From CAYZJV01 sp964482325 (GTDB lineage Bacteria > Spirochaetota > Spirochaetia > Sphaerochaetales > Sphaerochaetaceae), in assembly GCA_964482325.1 (NCBI GenBank), contig CAYZXD010000011.1, positions 4,943 through 68,942 of the forward strand: a DNA stretch of 64,000 nt, given 5' to 3'. The translations under genes were made by a program, and so were the position numbers. The notes beneath the pieces are model-generated. The model was not told the origin of the DNA. It searched no databases and saw only the letters and a list, made by a program, of their open reading frames with translations. Each line of letters starts with the position of its first letter. Positions within the stretch are counted from its first letter, which is position 1. Below, piece after piece: positions 36,642 to 44,978 of the stretch.

Positions 36642-36670
36642 ATTATAACGGTTCAGATGGTGTATGACAA
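36642..36670 (-). promoter_or_regulatory. Promoter for the degenerate GGDEF gene, overlapping the next start codon
   Basis: On the minus strand, TTGTCA (36670-36665, 5 of 6), 17-bp spacer, TATAAT (36647-36642, perfect). The -35 box covers codons 1-3 of the plus-strand gene at 36664. The same site read on the plus strand gives TATAAC (36644-36649), a likely -10 for that gene, so the two -10 boxes are interleaved. Confidence 0.65.
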
Positions 36671-37140
36671 GGAATTATACGGTAATGTTCTTTTATCTCC
36701 TCATTATTTACACTGCGTTGATTTACGGTATTGTCGGTGAACGGGGAGTTCTCATAAACCGTGATTATGCAAATCAGATCCACGATGAACTTCAGGAAGT
36801 TTCTTCGCAACAGGTAGTGCTGGAAAACGCTAAACGACATTTGGATACCATCTGGTCTAAAGAGGCGCTGCTTGATCGTGCCCGCTCTCTTGGATACGTA
36901 CAGCGTCAGGACGAGGTCTATTACTTTTCACAAGAGATGGAAATGGATACTGGATCAACAGTTACGGTACCCGAAGATCCGGGACGACAACCCAGGAAGA
37001 AAACTGGAATATCTCTTCCTGGATCGTTTCTTATTGCCCTGGTACCTACCGTGTTGAGTCTGCTTGGGTATGCAGCCATCCGGCGAAACATACGCAAGCG
37101 ACAGCAACGATCGTTTGTGTATCCACATCTGCATCAGTGA
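36664..37140 (+). CDS. FtsB/DivIC-like septum protein
   Basis: 158 residues. The N-terminal helix (VMFFYLLIIYTALIYGIVG), short coiled coil (ANQIHDELQEVSSQQVVLENAKRHL) and LLDRARSLGYVQRQDEVYYF match the FtsB/DivIC septum-formation pattern, which ends in a conserved Tyr/Phe motif. Unusually there is a second hydrophobic helix near residues 120-138 (GSFLIALVPTVLSLLGYAA) after a basic linker, then a basic tail. FtsB links the FtsQ/FtsL complex to septal peptidoglycan synthesis. No ribosome binding site is visible; the -10 at 36644-36649 would give a very short leader. Confidence 0.72.
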   Translation: MTRNYTVMFFYLLIIYTALIYGIVGERGVLINRDYANQIHDELQEVSSQQVVLENAKRHLDTIWSKEALLDRARSLGYVQRQDEVYYFSQEMEMDTGSTVTVPEDPGRQPRKKTGISLPGSFLIALVPTVLSLLGYAAIRRNIRKRQQRSFVYPHLHQ

Positions 37141-37143
37141 TCG

Positions 37144-38460
37144 TTATTTAATTTTTCGTGCTTCCAGATAAAATCGTTTCTCGTGTGCTTCTCCCATACT
37201 GAAGGTTTTTCTCGGTAACGCTCCGTCTGCGATGATCGAATCGAAGAAGGTGTGTTTGTCGATTGCCGGAAGGAATAACCCGATATTTCCCTCCTCCTTT
37301 CCGAGTTTTGCCGTTACCTGATCACCGTGAGTATAATCGACAGAGAGATTCGGATCCTGCCCGGTAAGATCATCGATGACCGACTGCAACGTACCCGCGG
37401 CAATTGATGCGGCAGGTTCGGTAACCGTTACGATGAGACTGCCGGTTGCATCGGTATAACCAAATCGTTGTTTTCCATCAGATGAGGCGATAGTATGCTC
37501 CATACTCGTACTATCATTGACCGCTTCGATCGTGTAGTGACTGCAGTATCGCTGCAAGGTGGTGAAAAATGTATCACGCGTACAGGAAAAGAGTACCCGA
37601 TGAATGGGTTCAAAAACCAAACCCGGATCAAAAATATTTTCCAGTTCAACCAGAGCGTATCTACTGGGATGATTTTCCTGCTGCTGCTCAGTAAGGCCCT
37701 GCTTGATATCTTCCCAGCAGGATTTAGCGGTTGCCAGGGAGTGATTGCCATCACCCATGGCAAATACGAGCGGATTTTCCGGGTCTACTGTAGCAACGAG
37801 GTGTTCAAAGGCATCAGCAACCTGATCTAAAGTCTCTTGAGCAATCTGGTAGGCTCGAACCTGCCCACCTTGTTCCATCAGGGGGGTGTCATACACTTTT
37901 ACGAAGGATTTACACGATGCAGCGAGCGGTTCAATGAGACGCTGTTGGGGATCGTTGATCAACACGAGGATATGGGGCAGTTCAAGCGGAGCATCTTGTC
38001 GTATCTGTTTTCTCGGGGGAATTCTACTTATTATGGTCCCTTCGGTGGCGCGAATCAAGCTTTTTGAATCGGGACGATAATCATAGGCTTCCAAATCGAG
38101 AGCAGCGATCAGACCCCAGCGTTCTTTGCCGTCTTCAGTGATCCGCTGTACCAGAAAGAAGCTTTCCGGATAGGTGTCAAAGATCTGCTTATCCAGATAA
38201 TCACGCATCGTTGCATTAATCTGATCGATCCGTTCCTGCCGGTCGGAATCTTCTAGGTACACTTCGGGAAAAATCAGACGAAGAGTTGATGGAGCTTCCT
38301 GAACTAGGTCGGAAACCCGCTCCCAATAGGAACGTTCGCTTGTGTATTGATCACAGGCAACAACTGCCCACTTGGAGAGATCAACGGTATGATTAGGGAT
38401 CAGAATATCGGGAGTACCAACTCCGATAGCTTTCATGCGTTCAACTGCAGTGTGTTTCAT
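37144..38460 (-). CDS. DUF1015 family protein
   Basis: 438 residues. Recognised from DILIPNHTVDLSKWAVVACDQYTSERSYWERV and from FAMGDGNHSLATAK, the conserved core of DUF1015 proteins. The family is widespread and some members are annotated as SerC-linked, but no activity is firmly known to me. The start is ATG 38460 (MKHTAVERMKAIG) with AGAGGAA at the right distance; the open frame continues to 38544 without a better site. It is monocistronic, with its own promoter, and its stop lies 3 bp from the convergent FtsB-like gene. Confidence 0.85.
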   Translation of the reverse strand: MKHTAVERMKAIGVGTPDILIPNHTVDLSKWAVVACDQYTSERSYWERVSDLVQEAPSTLRLIFPEVYLEDSDRQERIDQINATMRDYLDKQIFDTYPESFFLVQRITEDGKERWGLIAALDLEAYDYRPDSKSLIRATEGTIISRIPPRKQIRQDAPLELPHILVLINDPQQRLIEPLAASCKSFVKVYDTPLMEQGGQVRAYQIAQETLDQVADAFEHLVATVDPENPLVFAMGDGNHSLATAKSCWEDIKQGLTEQQQENHPSRYALVELENIFDPGLVFEPIHRVLFSCTRDTFFTTLQRYCSHYTIEAVNDSTSMEHTIASSDGKQRFGYTDATGSLIVTVTEPAASIAAGTLQSVIDDLTGQDPNLSVDYTHGDQVTAKLGKEEGNIGLFLPAIDKHTFFDSIIADGALPRKTFSMGEAHEKRFYLEARKIK

Positions 38461-38494
38461 GGCTATTCCTCTTGATCGGTAATTGAATGAAATC

Positions 38495-38523
38495 AGTGTA
38501 TGGTACTGAAGAAAATTTCGCAA
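38495..38523 (-). promoter_or_regulatory. Promoter for the DUF1015 gene
   Basis: Minus strand TTGCGA (38523-38518, 4 of 6), 17-bp spacer and TACACT (38500-38495, 4 of 6). The transcript would start near 38488 and include the AGAGGAA ribosome binding site. Confidence 0.5.
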
Positions 38524-38554
38524 GATATTCTGGTAGAGTAACATTCTTTACCTG

Positions 38555-38563
38555 TGGTATACT
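38555..38563 (+). promoter_or_regulatory. Extended -10 promoter at a start codon
   Basis: TGG followed by TATACT (38558-38563) is an extended -10 element. Its end is 6 bp before the ATG at 38570, so a transcript would begin at the start codon. No convincing -35 and no ribosome binding site are visible. Confidence 0.5.
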
Positions 38564-38569
38564 CGATGC

Positions 38570-38914
38570 ATGCTGCGACTGAGAAGGACACTAGCTTTTG
38601 GTTCACGAGTACATAATTATCTGTTGTTGCTTTATTTGTTTATCCTGTCGCTGTTCGCGACCCAGCTGTGGTGGGATACAACTGAGCAGTTTCAGGTATT
38701 TACCCATACATCAGCTATTTTTGTTGCAGCAATCGGGATCGCTTATGCCGTCCTGCTTCTGGTGATCGCCCTCATCCTCTCGCTCATTGATCGTATTGTT
38801 CCCTTTTTAGATATCGTTACCACGATATTACGCGGAATTGCTTTTGGGTGTGGATGGTTGTTTGTATCACTGATTTCGAGGATAACTGAAGATGGGTTGG
38901 TTTTCTATTTCTAA
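38570..38914 (+). CDS. Small membrane protein of unknown function
   Basis: 114 residues with about three membrane helices (YLLLLYLFILSLFATQL, FVAAIGIAYAVLLLVIALILSL and IAFGCGWLFVSLI), and a short positively charged N-terminus. I recognise no family. It is followed 14 bp later by aroH and then by a TPR protein, so the three may form an operon. The start at 38570 is the first ATG in frame and has no ribosome binding site, consistent with leaderless translation from the extended -10 promoter. Confidence 0.65.
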   Translation: MLRLRRTLAFGSRVHNYLLLLYLFILSLFATQLWWDTTEQFQVFTHTSAIFVAAIGIAYAVLLLVIALILSLIDRIVPFLDIVTTILRGIAFGCGWLFVSLISRITEDGLVFYF

Positions 38915-38928
38915 CAGGGGGGATGCTG

Positions 38929-39303
38929 ATGAGTCAGCGGTTATTTGCAGTTCGAGGTGCCACACAGGTGGATCATGATGATCCAGATAGCATTATTGCG
39001 GCAGTTGCTGAACTCTATACAGATATGTGTACACAGAACGATCTCAGTGAACCGATGATGGTTTCTCTTCAATTTACGATAACGAGTGACCTCCAATCGA
39101 TGAATCCTGCAAGCGCATTACGTACGCAATTTGACCACTTTTCCGTTCCGCTGTTCTGTATGCAGGAACCGACGGTGCATGGCATGCTTGATCGTACCAT
39201 TCGTATATTGATTCACTATTATCATGCAGAAGATCACAAACCGATCCCGGCATATCTTCGCGGCGCTCAGGTGCTGCGAAGGGATATCACGGGAAGCGAA
39301 TAA
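38929..39303 (+). CDS. aroH: Chorismate mutase, AroH type
   Basis: 124 residues of the trimeric AroH fold. It converts chorismate to prephenate for Phe and Tyr synthesis. The N-terminal FAVRGATQVDHDDPDSI carries the active-site Arg, CMQEPTVHGMLDRTIRI carries the Cys, Glu and Arg set, and AYLRGAQVLRRD ends with the conserved Tyr and Arg region, as in the Bacillus enzyme. ATG 38929 is chosen because GGGGGG lies 6 nt upstream; ATG 38923 abuts it. It links to aroB at 13124, though no other aro gene is near. Confidence 0.9.
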   Translation: MSQRLFAVRGATQVDHDDPDSIIAAVAELYTDMCTQNDLSEPMMVSLQFTITSDLQSMNPASALRTQFDHFSVPLFCMQEPTVHGMLDRTIRILIHYYHAEDHKPIPAYLRGAQVLRRDITGSE

Positions 39304-39317
39304 TAAAGGGGACCATA

Positions 39318-40232
39318 ATGATGAAAAAGGTTTGCATGTTTTTACTGGTATTGCTCCTGGTGGGTATGGGATTGTTCGCATCAGTGCTTGATCAAGCCGA
39401 TGCATTGTACTGGCATGATGAATATGATGAGACAAAAACCTTGCTTTCTCAGGCACTTGCTACTGCTACCGATAGTCAGCAGAAAGCAGAATTGCTCTGG
39501 CGTTTATCACGTGTTACTTTAGCCATAGGTGATGAACGGGAAGTGGAAGGTGCTTCAGATGATGAATTGTTTGCCATCTATGAGGAAGCTGAACGCTATG
39601 CGCTGCAATCAATCGATGAACGGGAACTTCCTATGGCTATCGTGTATAAAGCCTCGAGTATAGGGCGATGGGGAGAGACAAAAGGGCCGTTGAATGCCCT
39701 ATCCAAAGCCAAACCAATGCGCGACGACTTTACCCATCTCATTGATGACTTGAAAGTAACTGATGAGACCATCAGTTGGTATGTCCTTGGACAGCTTTAT
39801 TTCCAGCTTCCTGGATGGCCAATCTCTTTCGGAGATCTTGATACTGCAATTTCCTATACGCGAAAGGCTGTTGATACGATCCCTGATACGGTACTGTATC
39901 CTGGGCATTTTAAAGCGCTTGCCACCATGTTATGGAAACGTGACTGGAGTGCAAGTAAGCGAAACTCGGAATTGAAGAAAATGGAAAGAGATTGGAAAAA
40001 AGAGGCGGGGAAGAGTACCGTTGACCAACATGAATATTACGAGGGATCGCGCGGTCCGGATGCCACCCCGTTTTATTCACCGGTAGCACTCAATCAAATG
40101 AGTGACCGGCAGGAAGCAGGCATGATACTGAAGTATGCAATGGCAAAATATGAAGTGTGGCCATTTCATTCCCGTGCGGATAAGCGAAATCGTAGTGAAA
40201 TTGAGGACCTGTTGAAAGAATACGGTTTCTGA
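39318..40232 (+). CDS. Exported TPR-type protein of unknown function
   Basis: 304 residues. Signal peptide KVCMFLLVLLLVGMGLFA, cleaved near FAS. The body is helical with TPR-like pairs (ADALYWHDEYDETKTLLSQA, AEAERYALQSID-type helices, DLDTAISYTRKAVDTIPD), comparable to RMD-like/TPR sequences with a conserved central aromatic region (SWYVLGQLYFQLPGWP). No enzymatic motif is seen. AAAGGGG precedes ATG 39318. It is the last gene before the tRNA promoter at 40234. Confidence 0.72.
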   Translation: MMKKVCMFLLVLLLVGMGLFASVLDQADALYWHDEYDETKTLLSQALATATDSQQKAELLWRLSRVTLAIGDEREVEGASDDELFAIYEEAERYALQSIDERELPMAIVYKASSIGRWGETKGPLNALSKAKPMRDDFTHLIDDLKVTDETISWYVLGQLYFQLPGWPISFGDLDTAISYTRKAVDTIPDTVLYPGHFKALATMLWKRDWSASKRNSELKKMERDWKKEAGKSTVDQHEYYEGSRGPDATPFYSPVALNQMSDRQEAGMILKYAMAKYEVWPFHSRADKRNRSEIEDLLKEYGF

Positions 40233-40233
40233 C

Positions 40234-40263
40234 TTGACATGTTTGGTAGTTTTTCCGTATGCT
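40234..40263 (+). promoter_or_regulatory. Promoter for tRNA-Thr
   Basis: TTGACA (40234-40239, perfect), 18-bp spacer, TATGCT (40258-40263, 4 of 6). The start would be near 40270, five bases before the tRNA, leaving almost no 5' leader for RNase P to remove. Confidence 0.75.
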
Positions 40264-40274
40264 ACCATTCGATC

Positions 40275-40348
40275 GCCACCTTAGCTCAGCTGGCCAGAGC
40301 ACGTGACTTGTAATCTCGGGGTCGTCAGTTCGAATCTGACAGGTGGCT
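40275..40348 (+). tRNA. tRNA-Thr (anticodon TGT)
   Basis: A 74-nt cloverleaf. Acceptor GCCACCT pairs with AGGTGGC, the D arm is GCTC/GAGC, the anticodon loop is CTTGTAA (anticodon TGT, reading ACA), the T arm is GTCAG/CTGAC around TTCGAAT, and the discriminator base is T. The anticodon stem has one T-T mismatch. CCA is not encoded. It carries its own promoter and a hairpin downstream. Confidence 0.95.
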
Positions 40349-40350
40349 GA

Positions 40351-40381
40351 CGGAACTGATTGTTCCGAACTTGAATTTTTT
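40351..40381 (+). terminator. Probable terminator after tRNA-Thr
   Basis: Six-bp stem CGGAAC (40351-40356) with GTTCCG (40362-40367) and a 5-nt loop, followed by a T-rich stretch ending in TTTTTT at 40376-40381. The spacing between stem and T tract (8 nt) is longer than ideal. Confidence 0.5.
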
Positions 40382-40391
40382 ATGCATTGGC

Positions 40392-40420
40392 TTGACTAAT
40401 TTGCCTCTATTCGGTAAGGT
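40392..40420 (+). promoter_or_regulatory. Promoter for tRNA-Tyr
   Basis: TTGACT (40392-40397, 5 of 6), 17-bp spacer, TAAGGT (40415-40420, 4 of 6). The start would be near 40427, about 12 nt before the tRNA. Confidence 0.65.
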
Positions 40421-40438
40421 GAGCCAGTCATGAAAAAC

Positions 40439-40520
40439 GGGGAGGTTCCCGAGCGGTCAAAGGGGGCAGACTGTAAATCTGTTGGCTCAGCCTTCGAAGG
40501 TTCGAATCCTTCTCTCCCCA
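40439..40520 (+). tRNA. tRNA-Tyr (anticodon GTA)
   Basis: An 82-nt class II tRNA with a long variable arm. Acceptor GGGGAGG pairs with TCTCCCC (one G-T pair), the anticodon loop is CTGTAAA (GTA), the T arm is GAAGG/CCTTC around TTCGAAT, and the discriminator base is A. CCA is not encoded. A strong terminator follows directly. Confidence 0.96.
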
Positions 40521-40522
40521 AT

Positions 40523-40557
40523 ACAGGTCTACTCCTTCGGGAAAGACCTGTTTTTTT
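40523..40557 (+). terminator. Strong intrinsic terminator after tRNA-Tyr
   Basis: Perfect 8-bp stem ACAGGTCT (40523-40530) with AGACCTGT (40544-40551) and a 13-nt loop, running straight into seven Ts (40551-40557). This is a textbook rho-independent terminator. Confidence 0.9.
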
Positions 40558-40572
40558 ATGCCGGGGGGTAGC

Positions 40573-41025
40573 ATGAGTTGCTTTTACGCAGACGGGCTCC
40601 GATTTTCCTGTAGGCCAGAGTGTCGCTACTGCTGTGGCGTTGAACCTGGGTATGTGTTTCTCACACCTGATGATATTGATCGACTCACCGAACATCTTCG
40701 GCTTGAAGTCCCCCTGTTTCTTCACCAATACTGTCGGAAAGTTCCGATGGGTTCCTTTCATTATATTAGTCTCATTGAGACAGTTCATCATGACTGTATC
40801 TTCCTTTCCGAGCATGGGTGTACTGTGTATGAAGCACGTCCTATCCAATGTGCCACCTACCCATTTTGGAATACCATTCTGGTTGACCGAAAGACATGGG
40901 AGCAGGAATCATCATGGTGTCCCGGTATCGGAACCGGGCGGTTGTATAGTCGTGACGAGATTGATCAGCTGCTGACCTTGCGCCAGGGGGTGGAAGTTGC
41001 AGTCTGGGAATCGTATACTGAATGA
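40573..41025 (+). CDS. YkgJ-type Cys-cluster protein
   Basis: 150 residues. The N-terminal CRPECRYCCG and later HDCIFLSEHGCTVYEARPIQCATYPFW match the YkgJ/UPF0153 family, predicted to bind zinc or iron through a conserved cluster of Cys. The biological role is unknown. The start is ATG 40573 because GGGGGG lies 4 nt upstream; the frame extends back to 40558. It heads a cluster with dnaG (6 bp gap), rpoD and a zinc-ribbon protein. Confidence 0.85.
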   Translation: MSCFYADGLRFSCRPECRYCCGVEPGYVFLTPDDIDRLTEHLRLEVPLFLHQYCRKVPMGSFHYISLIETVHHDCIFLSEHGCTVYEARPIQCATYPFWNTILVDRKTWEQESSWCPGIGTGRLYSRDEIDQLLTLRQGVEVAVWESYTE

Positions 41026-41031
41026 GCGTGT

Positions 41032-42834
41032 ATGGCAAAAATTTCTGAATCTGTGATCGAGGAGATCAAAAACCGTATTTCTCTGACCGACGTAGTCTCT
41101 CGGTATCTTGTACTGCGCCGAAAAGGTGACCGATTCTGGGGACTCTGTCCGTTTCACGACGAGAAGACCCCGTCATTTTCTGTACTTCCTGAAAAAGGTT
41201 TTTTCCACTGTTTCGGTTGTGGCAAAAGTGGTTCACTCTTTGATTTTATTATGGAGATGGAACATCTCTCTTTTCCTGAAGCGGTTCGGTACCTTGCCGA
41301 TCAGGCAGGAATTCAGATTGAACAAGAGAATGAGCAGGAAAAAAAGGCCAGGAATGAGATCGAAACCCTCCGGGAATTGTATGAGAAACTTGCAGCAAGT
41401 TTCCATTATATTCTCACCCATTCTGATGCAGGAGAGCGTGCCCGTGCTTATATCACCCAGCGGGGATTTTCAGCTGATACTGCTGCTAAATTCACGCTTG
41501 GGTATGCTCCTGATGATCCCGATTGGCTTTATCAGTTTCTGCGATCGAAGCAATATAGTGAGCATATATTAAAAAAGTCGGGATTATTTGCCCGAAACAA
41601 TGCCACCTATCCGTTATTCAGAGACAGACTCATGTTTCCGATCCGTGATTGGAAAGGTCAGGTGGTCGCTTTTGGCGGAAGAGACTTGTCGGGAAGCAGT
41701 AAAGCTAAGTATATTAACACCCCCGAGACGGTTTTGTATCGGAAACGGGAGACCATGTATGGGTTGTTTGAAAGCCTTACTGAGGTTAAAAAACAACAAT
41801 CATGCATAATATGTGAGGGCTATTTTGATGTGCTCGCGTTACATCAATCTGGATTGCGAACAGCAATGGCTCCATTGGGGACGGCATTTACCGCAGATCA
41901 GGGAAGATTATTACGACGGTATGCAGATCGTGCTCAATTAATCTTTGACTCGGATAGAGCGGGGCAGGAGGCGACGAAGAAGACAGTGATAATCTTGGAG
42001 CAACTGGGTTTTGAATCTCGAGTGATCACGCTTGAAGGGGCAAAAGACCCCGCAGAGTTGCTTCAGTCGGAAGGGCCAAAGATGTTGACAAAGGCATGCA
42101 GTAACAGCAAAAGCGCCTTTGATCATCTTGTACATTCGGCAATTAACTTGTATGATGGGAAGAAGGCGACTGGGAAATTGCATATATTTACTGCGGTGAA
42201 ACCTTATTTAGACGCGGTTGAGTCAGAAATCGTGAAGCAGAGTTATCTTCGCGACCTTGCGTCGTATCTTCAGGTAGATGAGGCAACACTGGTGCGTGAT
42301 TATGCAAACAGGGCCGATACCGTAACCACACGTAATCGGGAGGACGAGGAACAAAGCAGAAGAAAGTCACTTGCTGCTCATCGAGGGTGGAAACGATCCA
42401 CAGATTTGTATGCCATGCTCACACTGATGAATAATCGATTTCTGTTCCCCCGGTATCGGAATCGGCTTCATATAGATGACTTAGTTGATGAGATGGCTAT
42501 CCAGTTGTATACCGTGCTTGAAGATGCTCAAAGGGAGGAGATAGGAAACTCTGATGAGCTGATACTTCAGATGATTGATGATGATCACCTGCGCAATATG
42601 GTGGCAGAGAGCTTGCAGACAGCCGAATTTACTGCACAACCTGAACAGGTTCTGGAAGAGTCAGTTTGGCGAATTACGCTTAGATCATTGGAAAAAACAC
42701 GGAAACATGTGGAAAATCTCATTCGCCTTGCAGAAAAAGATGGATCAGTTGCAACTGAACTGTCGCACCTACTTCTGGAAAAGAAATCATTTGATGAGAA
42801 GATTGCAGAAATGAGGAAGCCAGTACATGCCTAA
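41032..42834 (+). CDS. dnaG: DNA primase DnaG
   Basis: 600 residues. The CHC2 zinc finger is GLCPFHDEKTPSFSV ... FHCFGCGKSGS, followed by the RNA polymerase core with TOPRIM motifs CEGYFDVLALHQSG and FDSDRAGQEATKK, and a C-terminal helicase-interaction region rich in helices. DnaG makes RNA primers for replication. It overlaps rpoD by 8 bp, so primase and the main sigma factor are translationally coupled as in the macromolecular synthesis operon, but here without rpsU. Confidence 0.96.
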   Translation: MAKISESVIEEIKNRISLTDVVSRYLVLRRKGDRFWGLCPFHDEKTPSFSVLPEKGFFHCFGCGKSGSLFDFIMEMEHLSFPEAVRYLADQAGIQIEQENEQEKKARNEIETLRELYEKLAASFHYILTHSDAGERARAYITQRGFSADTAAKFTLGYAPDDPDWLYQFLRSKQYSEHILKKSGLFARNNATYPLFRDRLMFPIRDWKGQVVAFGGRDLSGSSKAKYINTPETVLYRKRETMYGLFESLTEVKKQQSCIICEGYFDVLALHQSGLRTAMAPLGTAFTADQGRLLRRYADRAQLIFDSDRAGQEATKKTVIILEQLGFESRVITLEGAKDPAELLQSEGPKMLTKACSNSKSAFDHLVHSAINLYDGKKATGKLHIFTAVKPYLDAVESEIVKQSYLRDLASYLQVDEATLVRDYANRADTVTTRNREDEEQSRRKSLAAHRGWKRSTDLYAMLTLMNNRFLFPRYRNRLHIDDLVDEMAIQLYTVLEDAQREEIGNSDELILQMIDDDHLRNMVAESLQTAEFTAQPEQVLEESVWRITLRSLEKTRKHVENLIRLAEKDGSVATELSHLLLEKKSFDEKIAEMRKPVHA

Positions 42835-44965
42835 CGTAGAGGATCAGGAATTTTACGGAGCGTTGGTAACACAGGGAAAGCGAGAAGGACATCTGTCATT
42901 ATATGCAGTACGTCAGTATCTTCCTGAACATTTACAGGACGATGAGCATTTCCTGGAGGAACTGGTCGTATCACTAGAATCAAATCATGGTATTCTGGTG
43001 AGCGAAGAGGATATGGAGAAAGATCTATTGAAGAAAAACGAAGAAGCACCGTTGAAGCAGGATATTCAGGAACATGATCCGGAATTGGATGAAACTTTGA
43101 TCGATGAAGAACTGGAAGAACCGGAAGAGGATATCGAAGAGGATCTCGATGAGGATCTCGATGATACACTCATTGACGGGGATCTTGCAGATATCTCAGG
43201 CATTTCCTCATCTCGACATGCTGCAGACGATCTTGATGATAAACTCATTGAGGATGCGGATGAAGAGCTGGAAGACGAGGAAGATACCGAAGACGATGAT
43301 CTTGATGATGAAGATGAAGATGATGATGACCAGATAGCATACGCAAAAGATGACATGCATACATTTGACGATGGAAGCGGATACGAAGGACGTCGAAAAT
43401 CATTGATCGATATTGAAGATGATAGTGATCGTGATTCCAATCGTGATCAAGCTTCTTCTCGTCGTAGCAGTATTCTTGGTACCGATAAGGGAGATTCTTC
43501 TGTAGATGATCCAATCCGACTCTATTTACGTGAAATCGGACGGGAGAACCTGCTCAATGCCGAGCAGGAGGTTGAACTTTCCAAGCGCATGGAAGAAGGT
43601 GCCGAAATCATCAAGGAAGTCTTGCTGAAATCAGGGATTCTGATCTCGAGCTTCAACGATATTCTGGAAACGGTAAATACCCGTTTTGATGAAGAGGAGC
43701 TGGAATTTTCTCCGAAAGAACTGAAGGAGAAGATGAATGATCAAAAACGATATGTCCAGTTTTATCGAGAGACCCTGAAAGATATCCAGAGTCCGCTTAA
43801 AAGTTATATTGATCTGAAGAAGAAGACCGTTGCTACCGGAGGAGAAATTCTCAAGGATGACAATTTCTGTAAGAAACGAGCAACCTTGATGAAAAAACTG
43901 TCTAAGGTTGAATTGCAGCCCGAGGAGATCAGCGGCTTTACCGAACGTTATCTTGCAGCAGAACGAAATATCTTTTCATTGCAGCGAAAGAAGACACAGA
44001 TTGAGCATCAGCTTGGTGTGAAGAGTGTCCGAGAGATTCGCCTCATGGGACGATCTCTTGCCGTTCCTTCGCAACGAACGGAAGTAGAACAACGTCTTAA
44101 TATGACCGCTGATTCAATCAAAGAATTGATCCGTGATGTGCAGCTTACGGAAAAAGAGCTGAGAAACATCGAATATGAATTTGAAGAATCATGTGATGAG
44201 ATCATCTCGAATGCCAAGGAGATCATGCGCGGTCGCGAGATGATGAAGAGTGCCAAGGATCGATTGATTCAGGCCAACCTTCGTCTGGTGGTGAGTATCG
44301 CAAAAAAATATACGAACCGCGGTTTGCATTTCTTTGATCTGGTTCAGGAAGGTAATATCGGGCTGATCAAGGCAGTAGAGAAATTTGAATATCGAAAGGG
44401 ATACAAATTTTCTACCTATGCAACGTGGTGGATTCGTCAGGCCATTACGCGATCCATCAGTGATCAGGCCCGAACTATTCGTGTTCCGGTGCATATGATT
44501 GAACAGATAAATAAGGTTGTTCGTGAATCTCGCATGTTGATGCAGACATACGGACGAGAGCCTACCGATGAAGAGATTGCGGAGAAACTGGGATGGACCC
44601 CACAGAAAGTGAAGGCAGTGAAAAACGTTGCCCGGGAACCGATCAGTCTTGAAACTCCTGTCGGTGAGGAAGAAGACTCACTCCTCAGCGATTTTATTGA
44701 GGATAAAGATGTGGAAAATCCTGCAACCCAGACAGCATTTACGCTGTTGCAGGAACAGTTGCAGGAAGTACTGGAAACACTTCCTCCTCGGGAACAGGAA
44801 GTTCTTAAGATGAGATTCGGCCTGGAAGATGGTTACTCATTGACACTGGAAGAGGTGGGATTGTATTTTGAAGTGACGCGTGAACGTATTCGGCAGATTG
44901 AAGCGAAGGCGCTGCGTCGATTACGGCATCCAAAGAGAAGCCGACGACTTAAGGATTTTATTTAG
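42827..44965 (+). CDS. rpoD: Primary sigma factor RpoD with acidic insert
   Basis: 712 residues. Region 1.1 (residues 1 to about 75) is followed by an unusually acidic, Asp/Glu-rich stretch of about 85 residues (nt 43081-43335), then region 1.2 (DPIRLYLREIGRENLLNAEQEVELS), a non-conserved spacer, region 2 (RLVVSIAKKYTNRGLHFFDL ... STYATWWIRQAITRSI), region 3 and region 4 (LPPREQEVLKMRFGLEDG ... VTRERIRQIEAKALRRLRH). The insert holds three LD(D/E)xLI(D/E) repeats. It directs housekeeping transcription; TTGACA/TATAAT-like boxes elsewhere in the window fit it. Confidence 0.96.
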   Translation: MPNVEDQEFYGALVTQGKREGHLSLYAVRQYLPEHLQDDEHFLEELVVSLESNHGILVSEEDMEKDLLKKNEEAPLKQDIQEHDPELDETLIDEELEEPEEDIEEDLDEDLDDTLIDGDLADISGISSSRHAADDLDDKLIEDADEELEDEEDTEDDDLDDEDEDDDDQIAYAKDDMHTFDDGSGYEGRRKSLIDIEDDSDRDSNRDQASSRRSSILGTDKGDSSVDDPIRLYLREIGRENLLNAEQEVELSKRMEEGAEIIKEVLLKSGILISSFNDILETVNTRFDEEELEFSPKELKEKMNDQKRYVQFYRETLKDIQSPLKSYIDLKKKTVATGGEILKDDNFCKKRATLMKKLSKVELQPEEISGFTERYLAAERNIFSLQRKKTQIEHQLGVKSVREIRLMGRSLAVPSQRTEVEQRLNMTADSIKELIRDVQLTEKELRNIEYEFEESCDEIISNAKEIMRGREMMKSAKDRLIQANLRLVVSIAKKYTNRGLHFFDLVQEGNIGLIKAVEKFEYRKGYKFSTYATWWIRQAITRSISDQARTIRVPVHMIEQINKVVRESRMLMQTYGREPTDEEIAEKLGWTPQKVKAVKNVAREPISLETPVGEEEDSLLSDFIEDKDVENPATQTAFTLLQEQLQEVLETLPPREQEVLKMRFGLEDGYSLTLEEVGLYFEVTRERIRQIEAKALRRLRHPKRSRRLKDFI

Positions 44966-44978
44966 GCAGGAGATAACT

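Noticed and set aside
43066..43440. Serine-rich open frame on the minus strand
   Set aside because: It is the mirror of the Asp/Glu repeat codons of rpoD (GAT/GAA read as ATC/TTC in shifted frame), not a gene.
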